A DNA stretch of 60,605 bases from an uncultured Porphyromonas sp. (GTDB taxonomy: Bacteria > Bacteroidota > Bacteroidia > Bacteroidales > Porphyromonadaceae). The stretch is taken from the NCBI RefSeq assembly GCF_905372525.1, contig NZ_CAJPPN010000010.1, forward strand, positions 1 through 60,605. Direction: 5' to 3'. The stretch's first letter is position 1; the number at the start of each line of letters is the position of its first letter. Shown here piece by piece: positions 26,416 through 34,443 of this stretch. The position numbers were made by a program, and so were the translations under genes. The notes under the pieces were generated by a model that worked only from the letters and a program-made list of their open reading frames with translations, was not told the DNA's origin and did not search any database.

Positions 26416-27864
26416 TTACATCACCACGGCACTGCGTCGGTGGTGCTGCTGTAGGTAGCCCTTAGGGTTCGAGAGGAGCTGCCAGAGCTGTGCCTTGTCC
26501 ACCTCCGGGTAGAACCGCTTGACGTCCTCGTAGCACTTCTCTATGCCTTCCTTGGGACTAGTGAGGACACGTACGGGGATCGGGTAGTCGATGTCGAAGC
26601 TATCCCAGCCGGGCTGGATCTGATTGAAGTCCCAGAGGTAGCCGTTAGCTTCGTTGTTGGCATTACCATACTTGGCGGGTTTCTCGGTCTCGCCCACGTG
26701 CTGCTGTACCTTGTTGAGGATATGGCAGATCTTCACCTGAAGCTGAAAGGCGAGGTTCGCCTTCTTGAACTGTAGGATACCCTTGAAGCCCAACCTATCC
26801 CTAGGTGTACCACTATCGAGACTTCTATTCTGCCGTAGGAAGCCGACAGTCTCGCCGTAGCGCTGGCGGGGGGCATCGGTATCGGGGTCGATGAAGTCGT
26901 CGTTGTACGAGTCGGTGAAGAGCTTCCCTAGCTCCTCCTCTACGGGGTCTGTATCTCGGTACTCGTAGGTGAAGATCTCGGGGGTGATCTTATTGAGGTG
27001 CATCATGTCGATGACCTTGTAGAGGCGATAGCTACGGCCGTCCTTCCACTGTAGGAGCTCGGTAGCCTCGGGTTTGCCAGAGCGTTCGATCGCCTTCCAT
27101 GCTAGCTCGGTGTCGTAGGCTACTTGGTTGGAGCCAAAGGTGAAGCCATCGGGGGCGAAGATATTGGAGAGTGAGTACTTAGAGGCAGGCTCGGCGGCAC
27201 CATCCTTGAGGCGGAAGGTGTACCGATCGTAGAACGTGGCGGGAGAGGCTAGCGAGCGGGGGTAGGCAAGCTGTACGCCACGCTGATGGATGCCCTTGCC
27301 GTCCTTGACCTCTTGGTTGAGGGAGGTATTGCCGATGCCGAAGAAGTGCTGGTGCACTAGGAGCGTGGAGTTGGCCTCGTCGGGGATGCTGACGCCCTCG
27401 CTATTCTTCTTGTAGGGGTAGCCCGAGAACTGGTGATTGATGAGCATCCCATTCTGGTCGTAATACTTGAGCTCTAGTCCGTAGTAGATGTCCTCTGAGG
27501 CGATGACGTCGAAGTGATCACGCTCGGTGGTGATGGTCATCTGCCCCTCATCGTCCTTGGCGATATCGATCTCCTGAGTGATGGGGATCATCTTGGGGTC
27601 GCCTACGGTGTGGTAGGTTAGGTAGGACTCTACCTGCTCATTACCTTCGGGGCCGACCCCGATCGTCCCACCCTTGTGCCCCATGCGTAGGATGATGTGC
27701 ACAGCGTAGATCTGCTCATGCCCCTTGACGTCACGTTCGATGGAGGAGGGGGGAGCCTGGATGAGCTTCTTGAAGAACTCATCTACTCGGTCTGCGGAGC
27801 AGCTACTGAGTAGACCGCCCAGCATCATGGCGGAGAGGCAGAGGCGGGTATATAAGCGGTTCAT
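26416..27864 (-). CDS. Lipoprotein, paralogue of the downstream gene
   Basis: A 482-residue lipoprotein (lipobox LLSSC, Cys22, then SADRVDE). It shares the order IILRMGHKGG, LELKYYDQNGMLINH, YEYRDTD and RDRLGFKGILQFK with the 24979 protein, indicating a common fold. HQHF near residue 170 is another histidine pair. It lies 9 bases after the receptor gene and 30 before its paralogue. A substrate-capturing lid or ligand carrier for the receptor is a reasonable inference, not shown by the sequence. Confidence 0.7.
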   Translation of the reverse strand: MNRLYTRLCLSAMMLGGLLSSCSADRVDEFFKKLIQAPPSSIERDVKGHEQIYAVHIILRMGHKGGTIGVGPEGNEQVESYLTYHTVGDPKMIPITQEIDIAKDDEGQMTITTERDHFDVIASEDIYYGLELKYYDQNGMLINHQFSGYPYKKNSEGVSIPDEANSTLLVHQHFFGIGNTSLNQEVKDGKGIHQRGVQLAYPRSLASPATFYDRYTFRLKDGAAEPASKYSLSNIFAPDGFTFGSNQVAYDTELAWKAIERSGKPEATELLQWKDGRSYRLYKVIDMMHLNKITPEIFTYEYRDTDPVEEELGKLFTDSYNDDFIDPDTDAPRQRYGETVGFLRQNRSLDSGTPRDRLGFKGILQFKKANLAFQLQVKICHILNKVQQHVGETEKPAKYGNANNEANGYLWDFNQIQPGWDSFDIDYPIPVRVLTSPKEGIEKCYEDVKRFYPEVDKAQLWQLLSNPKGYLQQHHRRSAVVM

Positions 27865-27873
27865 AGTGCGTAG

Positions 27874-30306
27874 CTAGAATTTGATGAGGGTGCGTAGGGA
27901 TACATTCACCCCACGCTCGTGGGCGTAGTACCTGAAGCGGTCGGTGTACTCCTTGTAGAGGTTGTTGAGGATATTCTCCCCTACGATCATGAAGCGCACC
28001 TCCCTGCGCTGGGGGAGACGGATGGCGAACTCCGCCGTACCACCGAGCAGGAAGTACGGGTCGGGCGAGTCAGAGACGAGGTCTTTGTCGGGGTCGAAGC
28101 GGCGCTGCTTCGTCACGTAGAGTCCCGATAGGGAGAGGGAGGCATGATACTTCTCCTTCGCTCCCAAGCTCCGCTCGTAGGTACCCGTGAGTCCGTAGCG
28201 ATCGGAGGGCATGAAGGGAAGCCAGTCCCCACGAGTGATATTGCGGGCAAACATCCACTCGGCCTTACCTACCACGGTGAGCCCCTTCAGGGGAGTCATC
28301 GTCGCCTCTAGGTCACCCCCGTAGAGCTGTACATCATCCTGGTCGTAGATGAACTTGGGGTACTTCCCGCTGGGGTGGTTGTGGAAGCGATCCTTGCCCG
28401 TACCTATGTGGTCATAGATATAGCTATTGATGCGCTGATAGAAGAGGCTGGGCTCGATGGAGAACCAAGTGTCTCGGTAGCGCCCCCCGAGGACGGACTT
28501 GTAGCCCCGCTCACTCTCTAGCTTGCTATTGCCCACGACCCAGTAGGAGCCATCCTGTAGCCCGATGGCATAGAGCTCATTGATGTCGGGTGGACGCCAC
28601 GACCAGCCGATATTGGCACGGACATCCCAGTGGTCATTGAGGGTGTAGTGTGCCGCTAGGCTAGAGGTGAAGTTGCTATAGAGCTTGAAGTCGTCGTAGT
28701 AGGTGTAGTTGCTGAGGCTCGTATAGCCATTGACTGACATCACGCGGAAGTCATAGCGCATCCCTAGGGCGCACTGCAGACGGTCAAACTGTGCCCGGTG
28801 TAGGACATAGCCCCCCATCGTCAGGGCTGCGAAGTTGGGGACGAAGGCAGGCTGCTTCGTGCCCGGGTAGTTGTAGTTGGTCTGGTAGGTATTGGCCGTA
28901 CCTACGTCGGTGGACATGTTCCATAGCTTCCACTTGGCATTCCACTGGACGTCTACCTTGTAGGTCTTGAGGATAAGGTCCTGCATAGGCACCCAGCTCC
29001 ACTCTACCTTCTTGCGGTTCTCGAACTCCTGTCGGAGGTTCTCCTGGAAGGAAGCCGTGAGGGTGAGCTTGTGGTGATCGTTGATGTTCCACTTGAACTC
29101 CCCCTTGAGGGTGAAGTGCTGGGACTGCTGGAAGGGGGGCTTGATGTCGTAGGAGAAGGGATGTAGGGTACTGGGGTCTGGCCGTCCGTACTCAAATCGC
29201 TTGATGAGCTGATCGAGGTCAGAGATCTTGCTAGCGTAGTAGATACCACTGCGCTGGTAGTAGAGGCTGGAGGAGAGGTCTACCTCTATCCGTCGGCTCT
29301 TGTAGCCGAGGACACCAGAGAGGCTGATGGTGTTGTAGCCCGTGTTGTTGAGGATATACTCTGCGGTGCGGTAGTCACCACCCTTGGTATACATGCCGTG
29401 TAGACGCAGGCCAACATTGCGGTAGCCGAGCTCTAGGCTCCCCGAGCCACTACCTCCTCGGGCATTGGTGTCGTAGCCGAGGTTGGCCTTGCCATGCACT
29501 TGGAGCTTATCGTTGCCGTAGGGTAGGGGAGCTTCGTTGAGCAGGACGACACCCCCCATAGCTCCGAAGCCGTAGCGCACGCACTCGGCTCCCTTGACGA
29601 CCTCGACCATGCTTGCCCCCGTGTAGTCGATCTCGGGGGCATGGTCTGCGCCCCAGCTCTGGCTCTCTAGGCGGACACCGTTATTCATCAGCAGGATACG
29701 ACTGCTGTGCATGCCCTGGATCACGGGCTTGGCCACAGTGCTCCCCGAGCTGATGGAGCTGACCCCGGGGATGGTCTCGAGCATCTTGGCTAGCGAGGTG
29801 GCACCCCCCTTCTCGAGGGCTTCGGAGGTGATACGGGCTGTCTGCTGGAGCTTGTTGGTACGTCGCTGTTGCCCCGAGACGAGTACCTCGCTGAACTGTC
29901 GGATGTCCTCCTGCATCCTCAGCGTAATGGGTTTGCCTGGGGTGACGGCTAGGCTTCGGCGGATGGGTTTGTAGCCGATGCAGGTGATGTGTACCTGTAT
30001 CTCCCGGACGGGTTGCTTGAAGCGCAGGGTGCACTGTCCCCTCTGGTCGGTGACGTCTGGGCTGAGAGCCGCCGTACAGCGCACGACGGCGCCGACGATG
30101 GGATCACGGTTCGTCCCGTCGAGCACGATGAGGGAGACCCGTCTGGGGTCGGCGGGCTCTGCTGGGTCAGACTCAGAGGTGGGGGGAGGTGTAGCGAATA
30201 GAGGAACTGCTGAGGTGAGGATCACCCCGAGGAGAAGTAGATGTAGGAGCGACATGAGGCGCCGAGGTCTCTGTCGGTCGCACGGTCGCGTACGTAGTAT
30301 TAACAT
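27874..30306 (-). CDS. TonB-dependent outer-membrane receptor
   Basis: An 810-residue receptor. A basic N-terminus and hydrophobic stretch (signal peptide to about residue 40) precede a carboxypeptidase-like regulatory domain (about 55-130, VSLIVLDGTNRDPIVGAVV), a plug (SEVLVSGQQRRTNKLQQTA; MLETIPGVSSISSGSTVAKP; MHSSRILLMNNGVRLESQSW; GADHAPEIDYTGASMVEVVKG) and a 22-strand-type barrel ending SLRTLIKF. The plug resembles zinc receptors such as ZnuD (a DHA motif after the ILLMNNG strand), which together with histidine-rich neighbours suggests transition-metal uptake; heme or another cofactor is possible. An alternative start is ATG 30255. A promoter with a palindrome in its spacer lies 140 bases upstream. 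Confidence 0.88.
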   Translation of the reverse strand: MLILRTRPCDRQRPRRLMSLLHLLLLGVILTSAVPLFATPPPTSESDPAEPADPRRVSLIVLDGTNRDPIVGAVVRCTAALSPDVTDQRGQCTLRFKQPVREIQVHITCIGYKPIRRSLAVTPGKPITLRMQEDIRQFSEVLVSGQQRRTNKLQQTARITSEALEKGGATSLAKMLETIPGVSSISSGSTVAKPVIQGMHSSRILLMNNGVRLESQSWGADHAPEIDYTGASMVEVVKGAECVRYGFGAMGGVVLLNEAPLPYGNDKLQVHGKANLGYDTNARGGSGSGSLELGYRNVGLRLHGMYTKGGDYRTAEYILNNTGYNTISLSGVLGYKSRRIEVDLSSSLYYQRSGIYYASKISDLDQLIKRFEYGRPDPSTLHPFSYDIKPPFQQSQHFTLKGEFKWNINDHHKLTLTASFQENLRQEFENRKKVEWSWVPMQDLILKTYKVDVQWNAKWKLWNMSTDVGTANTYQTNYNYPGTKQPAFVPNFAALTMGGYVLHRAQFDRLQCALGMRYDFRVMSVNGYTSLSNYTYYDDFKLYSNFTSSLAAHYTLNDHWDVRANIGWSWRPPDINELYAIGLQDGSYWVVGNSKLESERGYKSVLGGRYRDTWFSIEPSLFYQRINSYIYDHIGTGKDRFHNHPSGKYPKFIYDQDDVQLYGGDLEATMTPLKGLTVVGKAEWMFARNITRGDWLPFMPSDRYGLTGTYERSLGAKEKYHASLSLSGLYVTKQRRFDPDKDLVSDSPDPYFLLGGTAEFAIRLPQRREVRFMIVGENILNNLYKEYTDRFRYYAHERGVNVSLRTLIKF

Positions 30307-30445
30307 ATTCCCATAGGTTTACTTTGCTGTTCTTTGTCGGTTTCCCCCCTGTGGGTCGATCTGAGATCTATCGGGCAGAGGGGATGAGGAGGAGGGGTGC
30401 GTATTCGATAGCGAAGCTCTGAGGGCACACTAGCCAATCCGGGTG

Positions 30446-30476
30446 CAAAGTTCTCATCTTTTTGCATGCAAACAAA
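30446..30476 (-). promoter_or_regulatory. Promoter of the TonB-receptor operon
   Basis: On the minus strand TTTG (30476-30473) and GAACTTTG (30453-30446) are 19 bases apart, matching the Bacteroidota layout except for G in the first -7 position. The predicted leader is about 135 bases. Confidence 0.5.
30461..30472. promoter_or_regulatory. Perfect 12-bp palindrome in the promoter spacer
   Basis: TTTGCATGCAAA is a perfect palindrome lying between the -33 and -7 boxes of the receptor promoter. The position suits a repressor operator. Which regulator binds is unknown; a metal-responsive one would fit the operon. Confidence 0.45.
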
Positions 30477-30764
30477 TACCTAATAGGGAGTATTTTCCCT
30501 CGGTTTTCCCTATCTGTATACCTACCTATACCCCAGCCTCGGGGGTAGCCTCTGCCTCGCGCGTACTATAATTATATATAGATGGGAGGATCTGCGATGG
30601 GGGTGGGGAGGATCAGTTGCCCCCGTCATAGCGCTCATACGTGTGTGTCGTGGGGGAGAGAGAGGGGCGAAGAGCGGGGCTATTGTCCCCCTCTATGGGA
30701 GGAGGTGGAGGCGCTGATCCGCACCCCTGCTAAGAGCCTCTGTATCAATAGTGCCGAGAGAGGG

Positions 30765-30856
30765 AAAACGCTCTTACCGAGAGCGCACTTGCGCTCTCGG
30801 TAAGAGCGTCCTCGTCACCTTACATAGGTGATGGAAGCGATCATTATAGGAGCGCA
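30765..30856 (+). repeat. Hairpin-rich element, copy 1
   Basis: A 92-bp stretch that matches 58935-59026 with three mismatches. It contains a 17-bp stem (CGCTCTTACCGAGAGCG / CGCTCTCGGTAAGAGCG), a small TCACCT-TACAT-AGGTGA hairpin and a conserved GGAAGCG.TCATTATAGGAG tail. It ends before the third arm seen in copy 2, so it is a truncated form. It lies 275 bp before trmD. Confidence 0.85.
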
Positions 30857-31068
30857 GAAGGGGTCTTAGTAGGATCGTCTCGAGGGGGGCGGAATACCCG
30901 CTACGACCGAGACGATCTGAGCCCCCCGAGCTACCCCTCCCTTCCCCTAGTGGGATCGGGCAAATCGGATGATCCCCCTCCTGAGGGGAGCATGGAGGCT
31001 GCTCGGCAGAGAGGGAGAAAGGCTCCTCGGCTCGTCGAGGGGCGTATGGATGAGCCATGCGAAAGCAC

Positions 31069-31076
31069 TACCTTTG
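31069..31076 (+). promoter_or_regulatory. -7 box TACCTTTG before trmD
   Basis: A consensus -7 box 55 bases before the GTG start of trmD. It lies upstream of 31132, consistent with the short start. Confidence 0.55.
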
Positions 31077-31131
31077 TCCAGAGAACGATTTATTCACCCC
31101 AAGGAACAACGATAAGCGAAACGAACATCAC

Positions 31132-31821
31132 GTGCGTATAGATATCCTCACTGTCGTGCCCGAGCTCCTAGAGAGCCCGCTGAAGCACTCCATCATCGGG
31201 CGAGCCCAGCGCGAGGGCTTCCTAGAGCTCTATGTCCACAATATCCGTGACTACTCCACCAATAAGTGGCGTCGTGTCGATGATTACCCCTTTGGTGGCG
31301 AGGCTGGGATGGTGCTTCAGATCGAGCCTATAGACCGAGCGATCAGCGACCTGAGGGCACAGCGTGACTACGACGAGGTGATCTATACTTCGCCCGATGG
31401 CGAGACCTTCGACCAAGGGATGGCCAATGAGCTAAGCCTCCGGGAGAACCTCATCATCCTCTGTGGTCACTACAAGGGCATCGACCACCGCATCCGAGAG
31501 CACCTCATCACCCGGGAGGTCTCCGTCGGGGACTATGTCTTGACCGGGGGGGAGCTCCCCGCAGCGATCATGACGGACGCTATCGTGCGCCTGCTCCCTG
31601 GGGTGATCGGGGATGCCGAGAGTGCTCTCTCGGATACCTTCCAGGACGATCTCCTTGCTCCTCCTATCTATACACGTCCCGCAGAGTATCGGGGGTGGCG
31701 TGTGCCGGAGGTGCTCCTGAGCGGTCACGCTGCTCGGATCGAGGAGTGGAAGATGGCGGAGGCCCTGGAGCGTACGAAGCGTCTGCGCCCTGATCTGATG
31801 GAGCGGCATAAGCAGAGATAG
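31132..31821 (+). CDS. trmD: tRNA (guanine-N1-)-methyltransferase
   Basis: A 229-residue SPOUT enzyme that makes m1G37 in tRNAs for codons beginning with C, preventing +1 frameshifts. The family N-terminus RIDILTVVPELLESPLKHSIIGRA begins right after a GTG at 31132; upstream sequence in frame is not protein-like, so GTG is the start. The trefoil-knot AdoMet site is LCGHYKGIDHRI and VGDYVLTGGELPA, followed by the flexible substrate loop. In many bacteria trmD sits with rpsP and rplS; here it stands alone with a repeat element upstream. Confidence 0.95.
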   Translation: MRIDILTVVPELLESPLKHSIIGRAQREGFLELYVHNIRDYSTNKWRRVDDYPFGGEAGMVLQIEPIDRAISDLRAQRDYDEVIYTSPDGETFDQGMANELSLRENLIILCGHYKGIDHRIREHLITREVSVGDYVLTGGELPAAIMTDAIVRLLPGVIGDAESALSDTFQDDLLAPPIYTRPAEYRGWRVPEVLLSGHAARIEEWKMAEALERTKRLRPDLMERHKQR

Positions 31822-31833
31822 CTAAGTATTTCT

Positions 31834-31841
31834 TACTTTTG
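31834..31841 (+). promoter_or_regulatory. -7 box TACTTTTG before the CoA-transferase
   Basis: TACTTTTG fits TANNTTTG and lies 74 bases before the ATG at 31916. Confidence 0.5.
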
Positions 31842-31915
31842 CCACGGAGAAGCCTGTCACTCAGCAGGGCTAGGAACAAACTGACGAACATAAAATATCC
31901 ACATAAATAAATATC

Positions 31916-33415
31916 ATGGCTTTGAAGTTTATCACAGCAGATGAAGCAGCTGCCCTGGTGCAGCATGATGACAATGTCGGCTTCAGTGGCTTTACGCCCG
32001 CAGGCTGCCCGAAGGTCGTCCCAGGAGCTATCGCCCGCCGAGCAGAAGCGGAGCATGCCGCTGGTCGCCCCTTCAAGATCGGGATGTTCACGGGTGCTAG
32101 CACGGGCGATCGTCTCGATGGTGCCCTGGCGCGTGCCGAGGCAGTGAAGTTCCGTACTCCCTATCAGTCCAACAAGGATATGCGCACGGGGATCAACGCT
32201 GGTGCGAACCCCTACTTCGACATGCATCTCTCGATGGTCGCTCAGGAGCTACGCTATGGCTTCCTCGGCAAGGTCGATGTCGCTATCGTCGAGGCTGCCG
32301 ATGTGACCGAGGACGGAGAGATCGTCCCGACCTGCGGTGTGGGCATCCTACCGACGATCTGCCGACTAGCTGATAAGATCATCGTCGAGCTGAACGACAA
32401 GCACCCCAAGGAAATCCGTGGTATGCACGACCTAGCAGAGCCCCTCGACCCACCTCACCGCAGGGAGATAGCTATCTACAGCCCCAGTGACCGTGTCGGA
32501 GCAACGTGCATCAAGGTCGATCCCGCCAAGATCGTCGGGGTCGTACGCACGAGCGAGCCCAATGATGAAGGTGGCTTCGCCCCCCTCGATGAGGTAACCC
32601 AGGCGATCGGGAACAACGTCGCCCAGTTCCTCGTCTCCGAGATGGAGGCTGGTCGCCTGCCCAAGGAGTTCCTCCCCCTACAGAGCGGTGTGGGGAACGT
32701 CGCCAATGCTGTACTCGGCGCCCTCGGCGACAATGAGAAGATCCCAGCCTTCAACGTCTACACCGAAGTCATCCAGGACGCCGTGATCGCCCTGATGAAG
32801 AAGGGCCGTGTGAAGTTCGCCAGTGGGTGCTCCCTCTCTGTCACTCGCCCTGTGATCCAGGATATCTATGCTAATCTGGACTTCTTCAAGGACAAGCTCC
32901 TCCTCCGTCCTCAGGAGTACTCGAATAACCCTGAGGTCGTCCGCCGTCTGGGGATCATCACGATCAATACAGCCCTAGAGGCCGATATCTTCGGGAACAT
33001 CAACTCCACCCACGTCAATGGTACCCGTATGATGAACGGTATCGGTGGCTCGGGGGACTTCGCTCGCAACGGCTACCTCTCCATCTTCACCACCCCCTCG
33101 ACAGCCAAGGAGGGCAAGATCTCGGCCTTCGTGCCCATGGTCTCCCACCTCGACCACAGCGAGCACTCGGTGAAGATCATCATCACAGAGTACGGTATCG
33201 CTGACCTCCGAGGCAAGAGTCCCCGTCAGCGAGCCGAGGAGATTATCGAGAAGTGCGTCCACCCCGACTACAAGCCCCTGCTACGTGAGTACCTCGAGCT
33301 CGGGGTGAAGGGACAGACTCCTCAGGATCTGGCTTGCGCCTTTGCCTTCCACCAGGAGGTCGCTGCCTCTGGTGATATGCGCAACGTGGACTGGAAGAAG
33401 TACAAGAAGGACTAG
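31916..33415 (+). CDS. Acetyl-CoA hydrolase/transferase family (succinyl-CoA:acetate CoA-transferase type)
   Basis: A 499-residue class I CoA-transferase. It moves CoA between acyl donors such as succinyl- or propionyl-CoA and acetate or succinate, a route used by Bacteroidales in acetate, propionate and butyrate formation. The likely catalytic glutamate is E284 in NVYTEVIQD; GSGDFARNGYLSIF, FVPMVSHLDHSEH and ITEYGIADLRGKSPRQRAEEII are typical C-terminal motifs. The exact CoA pair cannot be told from sequence alone. It is preceded by its own -7 box and followed by a hairpin. Confidence 0.92.
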   Translation: MALKFITADEAAALVQHDDNVGFSGFTPAGCPKVVPGAIARRAEAEHAAGRPFKIGMFTGASTGDRLDGALARAEAVKFRTPYQSNKDMRTGINAGANPYFDMHLSMVAQELRYGFLGKVDVAIVEAADVTEDGEIVPTCGVGILPTICRLADKIIVELNDKHPKEIRGMHDLAEPLDPPHRREIAIYSPSDRVGATCIKVDPAKIVGVVRTSEPNDEGGFAPLDEVTQAIGNNVAQFLVSEMEAGRLPKEFLPLQSGVGNVANAVLGALGDNEKIPAFNVYTEVIQDAVIALMKKGRVKFASGCSLSVTRPVIQDIYANLDFFKDKLLLRPQEYSNNPEVVRRLGIITINTALEADIFGNINSTHVNGTRMMNGIGGSGDFARNGYLSIFTTPSTAKEGKISAFVPMVSHLDHSEHSVKIIITEYGIADLRGKSPRQRAEEIIEKCVHPDYKPLLREYLELGVKGQTPQDLACAFAFHQEVAASGDMRNVDWKKYKKD

Positions 33416-33447
33416 TCCACCCATCCCACACTATATCCACTACACTT

Positions 33448-33477
33448 ACTCCCCCGCTGCTCCGTCAGTGGGGGAGT
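33448..33477 (+). terminator. Hairpin after the CoA-transferase
   Basis: ACTCCCCC at 33448 pairs with GGGGGAGT at 33470 across a partly paired loop. There is no T tract, so termination is only likely. Confidence 0.5.
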
Positions 33478-33551
33478 GGGTGTCGTATGGGTGATGTCCA
33501 CCCCTTACCCCCAAAAATCTGCTATGCCTACAATCTATACCGCATCTACAA

Positions 33552-34016
33552 ATGAATATTATGTCCCACAGCAACGAGCGAGACTTACAGCTCCTACGTA
33601 AGTTCTTCCTATCCCTAGTGAGCGAGGGAGGCGCCCTCATCACACGGCCCATCAATGACCTCTTCCTGCAGATCGACTGCGAGGTAGGGGAGCTCCGTGT
33701 CTATGATGACCAAGACGAGCTGATCGCCCACCAGGAGGTCTTCTCCTGGGCCGAGACGGGCTCGAGCGAGGAGCCAACCCATGTGGCGATCGAGACGCTT
33801 CGGGAGCTCGTGACACGCCTGGAGCAAAAGGGCTTCTGGAGCAAGGAAGTCTTTGCCCGTCCCTTCTCTATCGAGCTCGTGCGACCAGACTTCTCCCTGC
33901 TGGAGGTCCTCCTCTTCCTCGACGAAGATCTATTCAATCTCTCTAAGCCCCTGATGGGCGATCTGGATGAGGAGCTGGGTGCCTTCATGGACAGCCTGCT
34001 GGGGGAGGAGAAGTAA
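33552..34016 (+). CDS. Conserved-looking hypothetical protein
   Basis: A 154-residue acidic cytoplasmic protein (no signal peptide or membrane helix). It begins MNIMSHSNERDLQLLRKFFLSLVS; a second ATG at 33561 could be the start. The middle is beta-rich (LFLQIDCEVGELRVYDDQDELIAH) followed by a helical VAIETLRELVTRLEQKGFW, and the C-terminus is acidic (LMGDLDEELGAFMDSLLGEE). I do not recognise a family. It lies between the CoA-transferase and tRNA-Thr. Confidence 0.7.
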   Translation: MNIMSHSNERDLQLLRKFFLSLVSEGGALITRPINDLFLQIDCEVGELRVYDDQDELIAHQEVFSWAETGSSEEPTHVAIETLRELVTRLEQKGFWSKEVFARPFSIELVRPDFSLLEVLLFLDEDLFNLSKPLMGDLDEELGAFMDSLLGEEK

Positions 34017-34022
34017 CCCCCG

Positions 34023-34054
34023 TTTGGCAGGTCTAAAATAAATACCTATCTTTG
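34023..34054 (+). promoter_or_regulatory. Promoter of tRNA-Thr
   Basis: TTTG at 34023-34026 and TATCTTTG at 34047-34054 are 20 bases apart, a full consensus match. It starts just after the stop of the preceding gene and about 60 bases before the tRNA. Confidence 0.7.
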
Positions 34055-34115
34055 CACCGCCTTTAGGGGAAGTGTGTGGTCTTTACCACAGAGTAAGCAT
34101 CCCCTAGAGGTCGCC

Positions 34116-34188
34116 GCCGAAATAGCTCAGTTGGTAGAGCAATTCATTCGTAATGAATAGGTCGCCGGTTCGAGTCCGGCTTTCGGCT
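34116..34188 (+). tRNA. tRNA-Thr(CGT)
   Basis: A complete 73-nt cloverleaf. The acceptor stem is GCCGAAA/TTTCGGC, the D arm GCTC-AGTTGGTA-GAGC, the anticodon arm ATTCA-TTCGTAA-TGAAT with anticodon CGT (reads ACG), the variable loop AGGTC, and the T arm GCCGG-TTCGAGT-CCGGC. The discriminator base is T, and CCA is not encoded. Confidence 0.95.
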
Positions 34189-34343
34189 CTCTATGTGTAA
34201 TCATTTCATGACTTTATAGAAGAAAGTTTTTTCATAAGAATGACAATCGGAGCGCCAGGTCTCGGGAGAGAGCTGGCGCGCAACTTTTATAGAGGGGTAT
34301 ACATTATATACGGAGTCTGAGGATAGCCTAGGCACAATTGTCG

Positions 34344-34351
34344 TATCTTTG
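34344..34351 (+). promoter_or_regulatory. -7 box TATCTTTG before the first tamB
   Basis: TATCTTTG lies 92 bases before the ATG at 34444, inside the tRNA-tamB spacer (34189-34443), which otherwise shows no gene. Confidence 0.45.
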
Positions 34352-34443
34352 TCCACACTTTTTGACCCTCGGGGGACGTTTACGAGGAGGGAGGATAGGG
34401 GTCAGGAGTGACCTGGGAGCTTAGACGAGAAAAGGTAGTATAG

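Larger units (their letters stand above)
30307..31131. other. Divergent spacer TonB receptor / trmD
   Basis: Holds the receptor promoter and its palindrome (30446-30476), an AT-rich TATAATTATATA block (30565-30580), a purine-rich stretch (30582-30720), the hairpin-rich repeat copy 1 (30765-30856) and the trmD promoter (31069-31076). The short frames across the repeat are not protein-like. Confidence 0.6.

Noticed and set aside
30582..31058. Small proteins across the hairpin element before trmD
   Set aside because: Both strands are open through the same inverted repeat and give the same peptide LLPRAxLRSR, an artefact of the palindrome.
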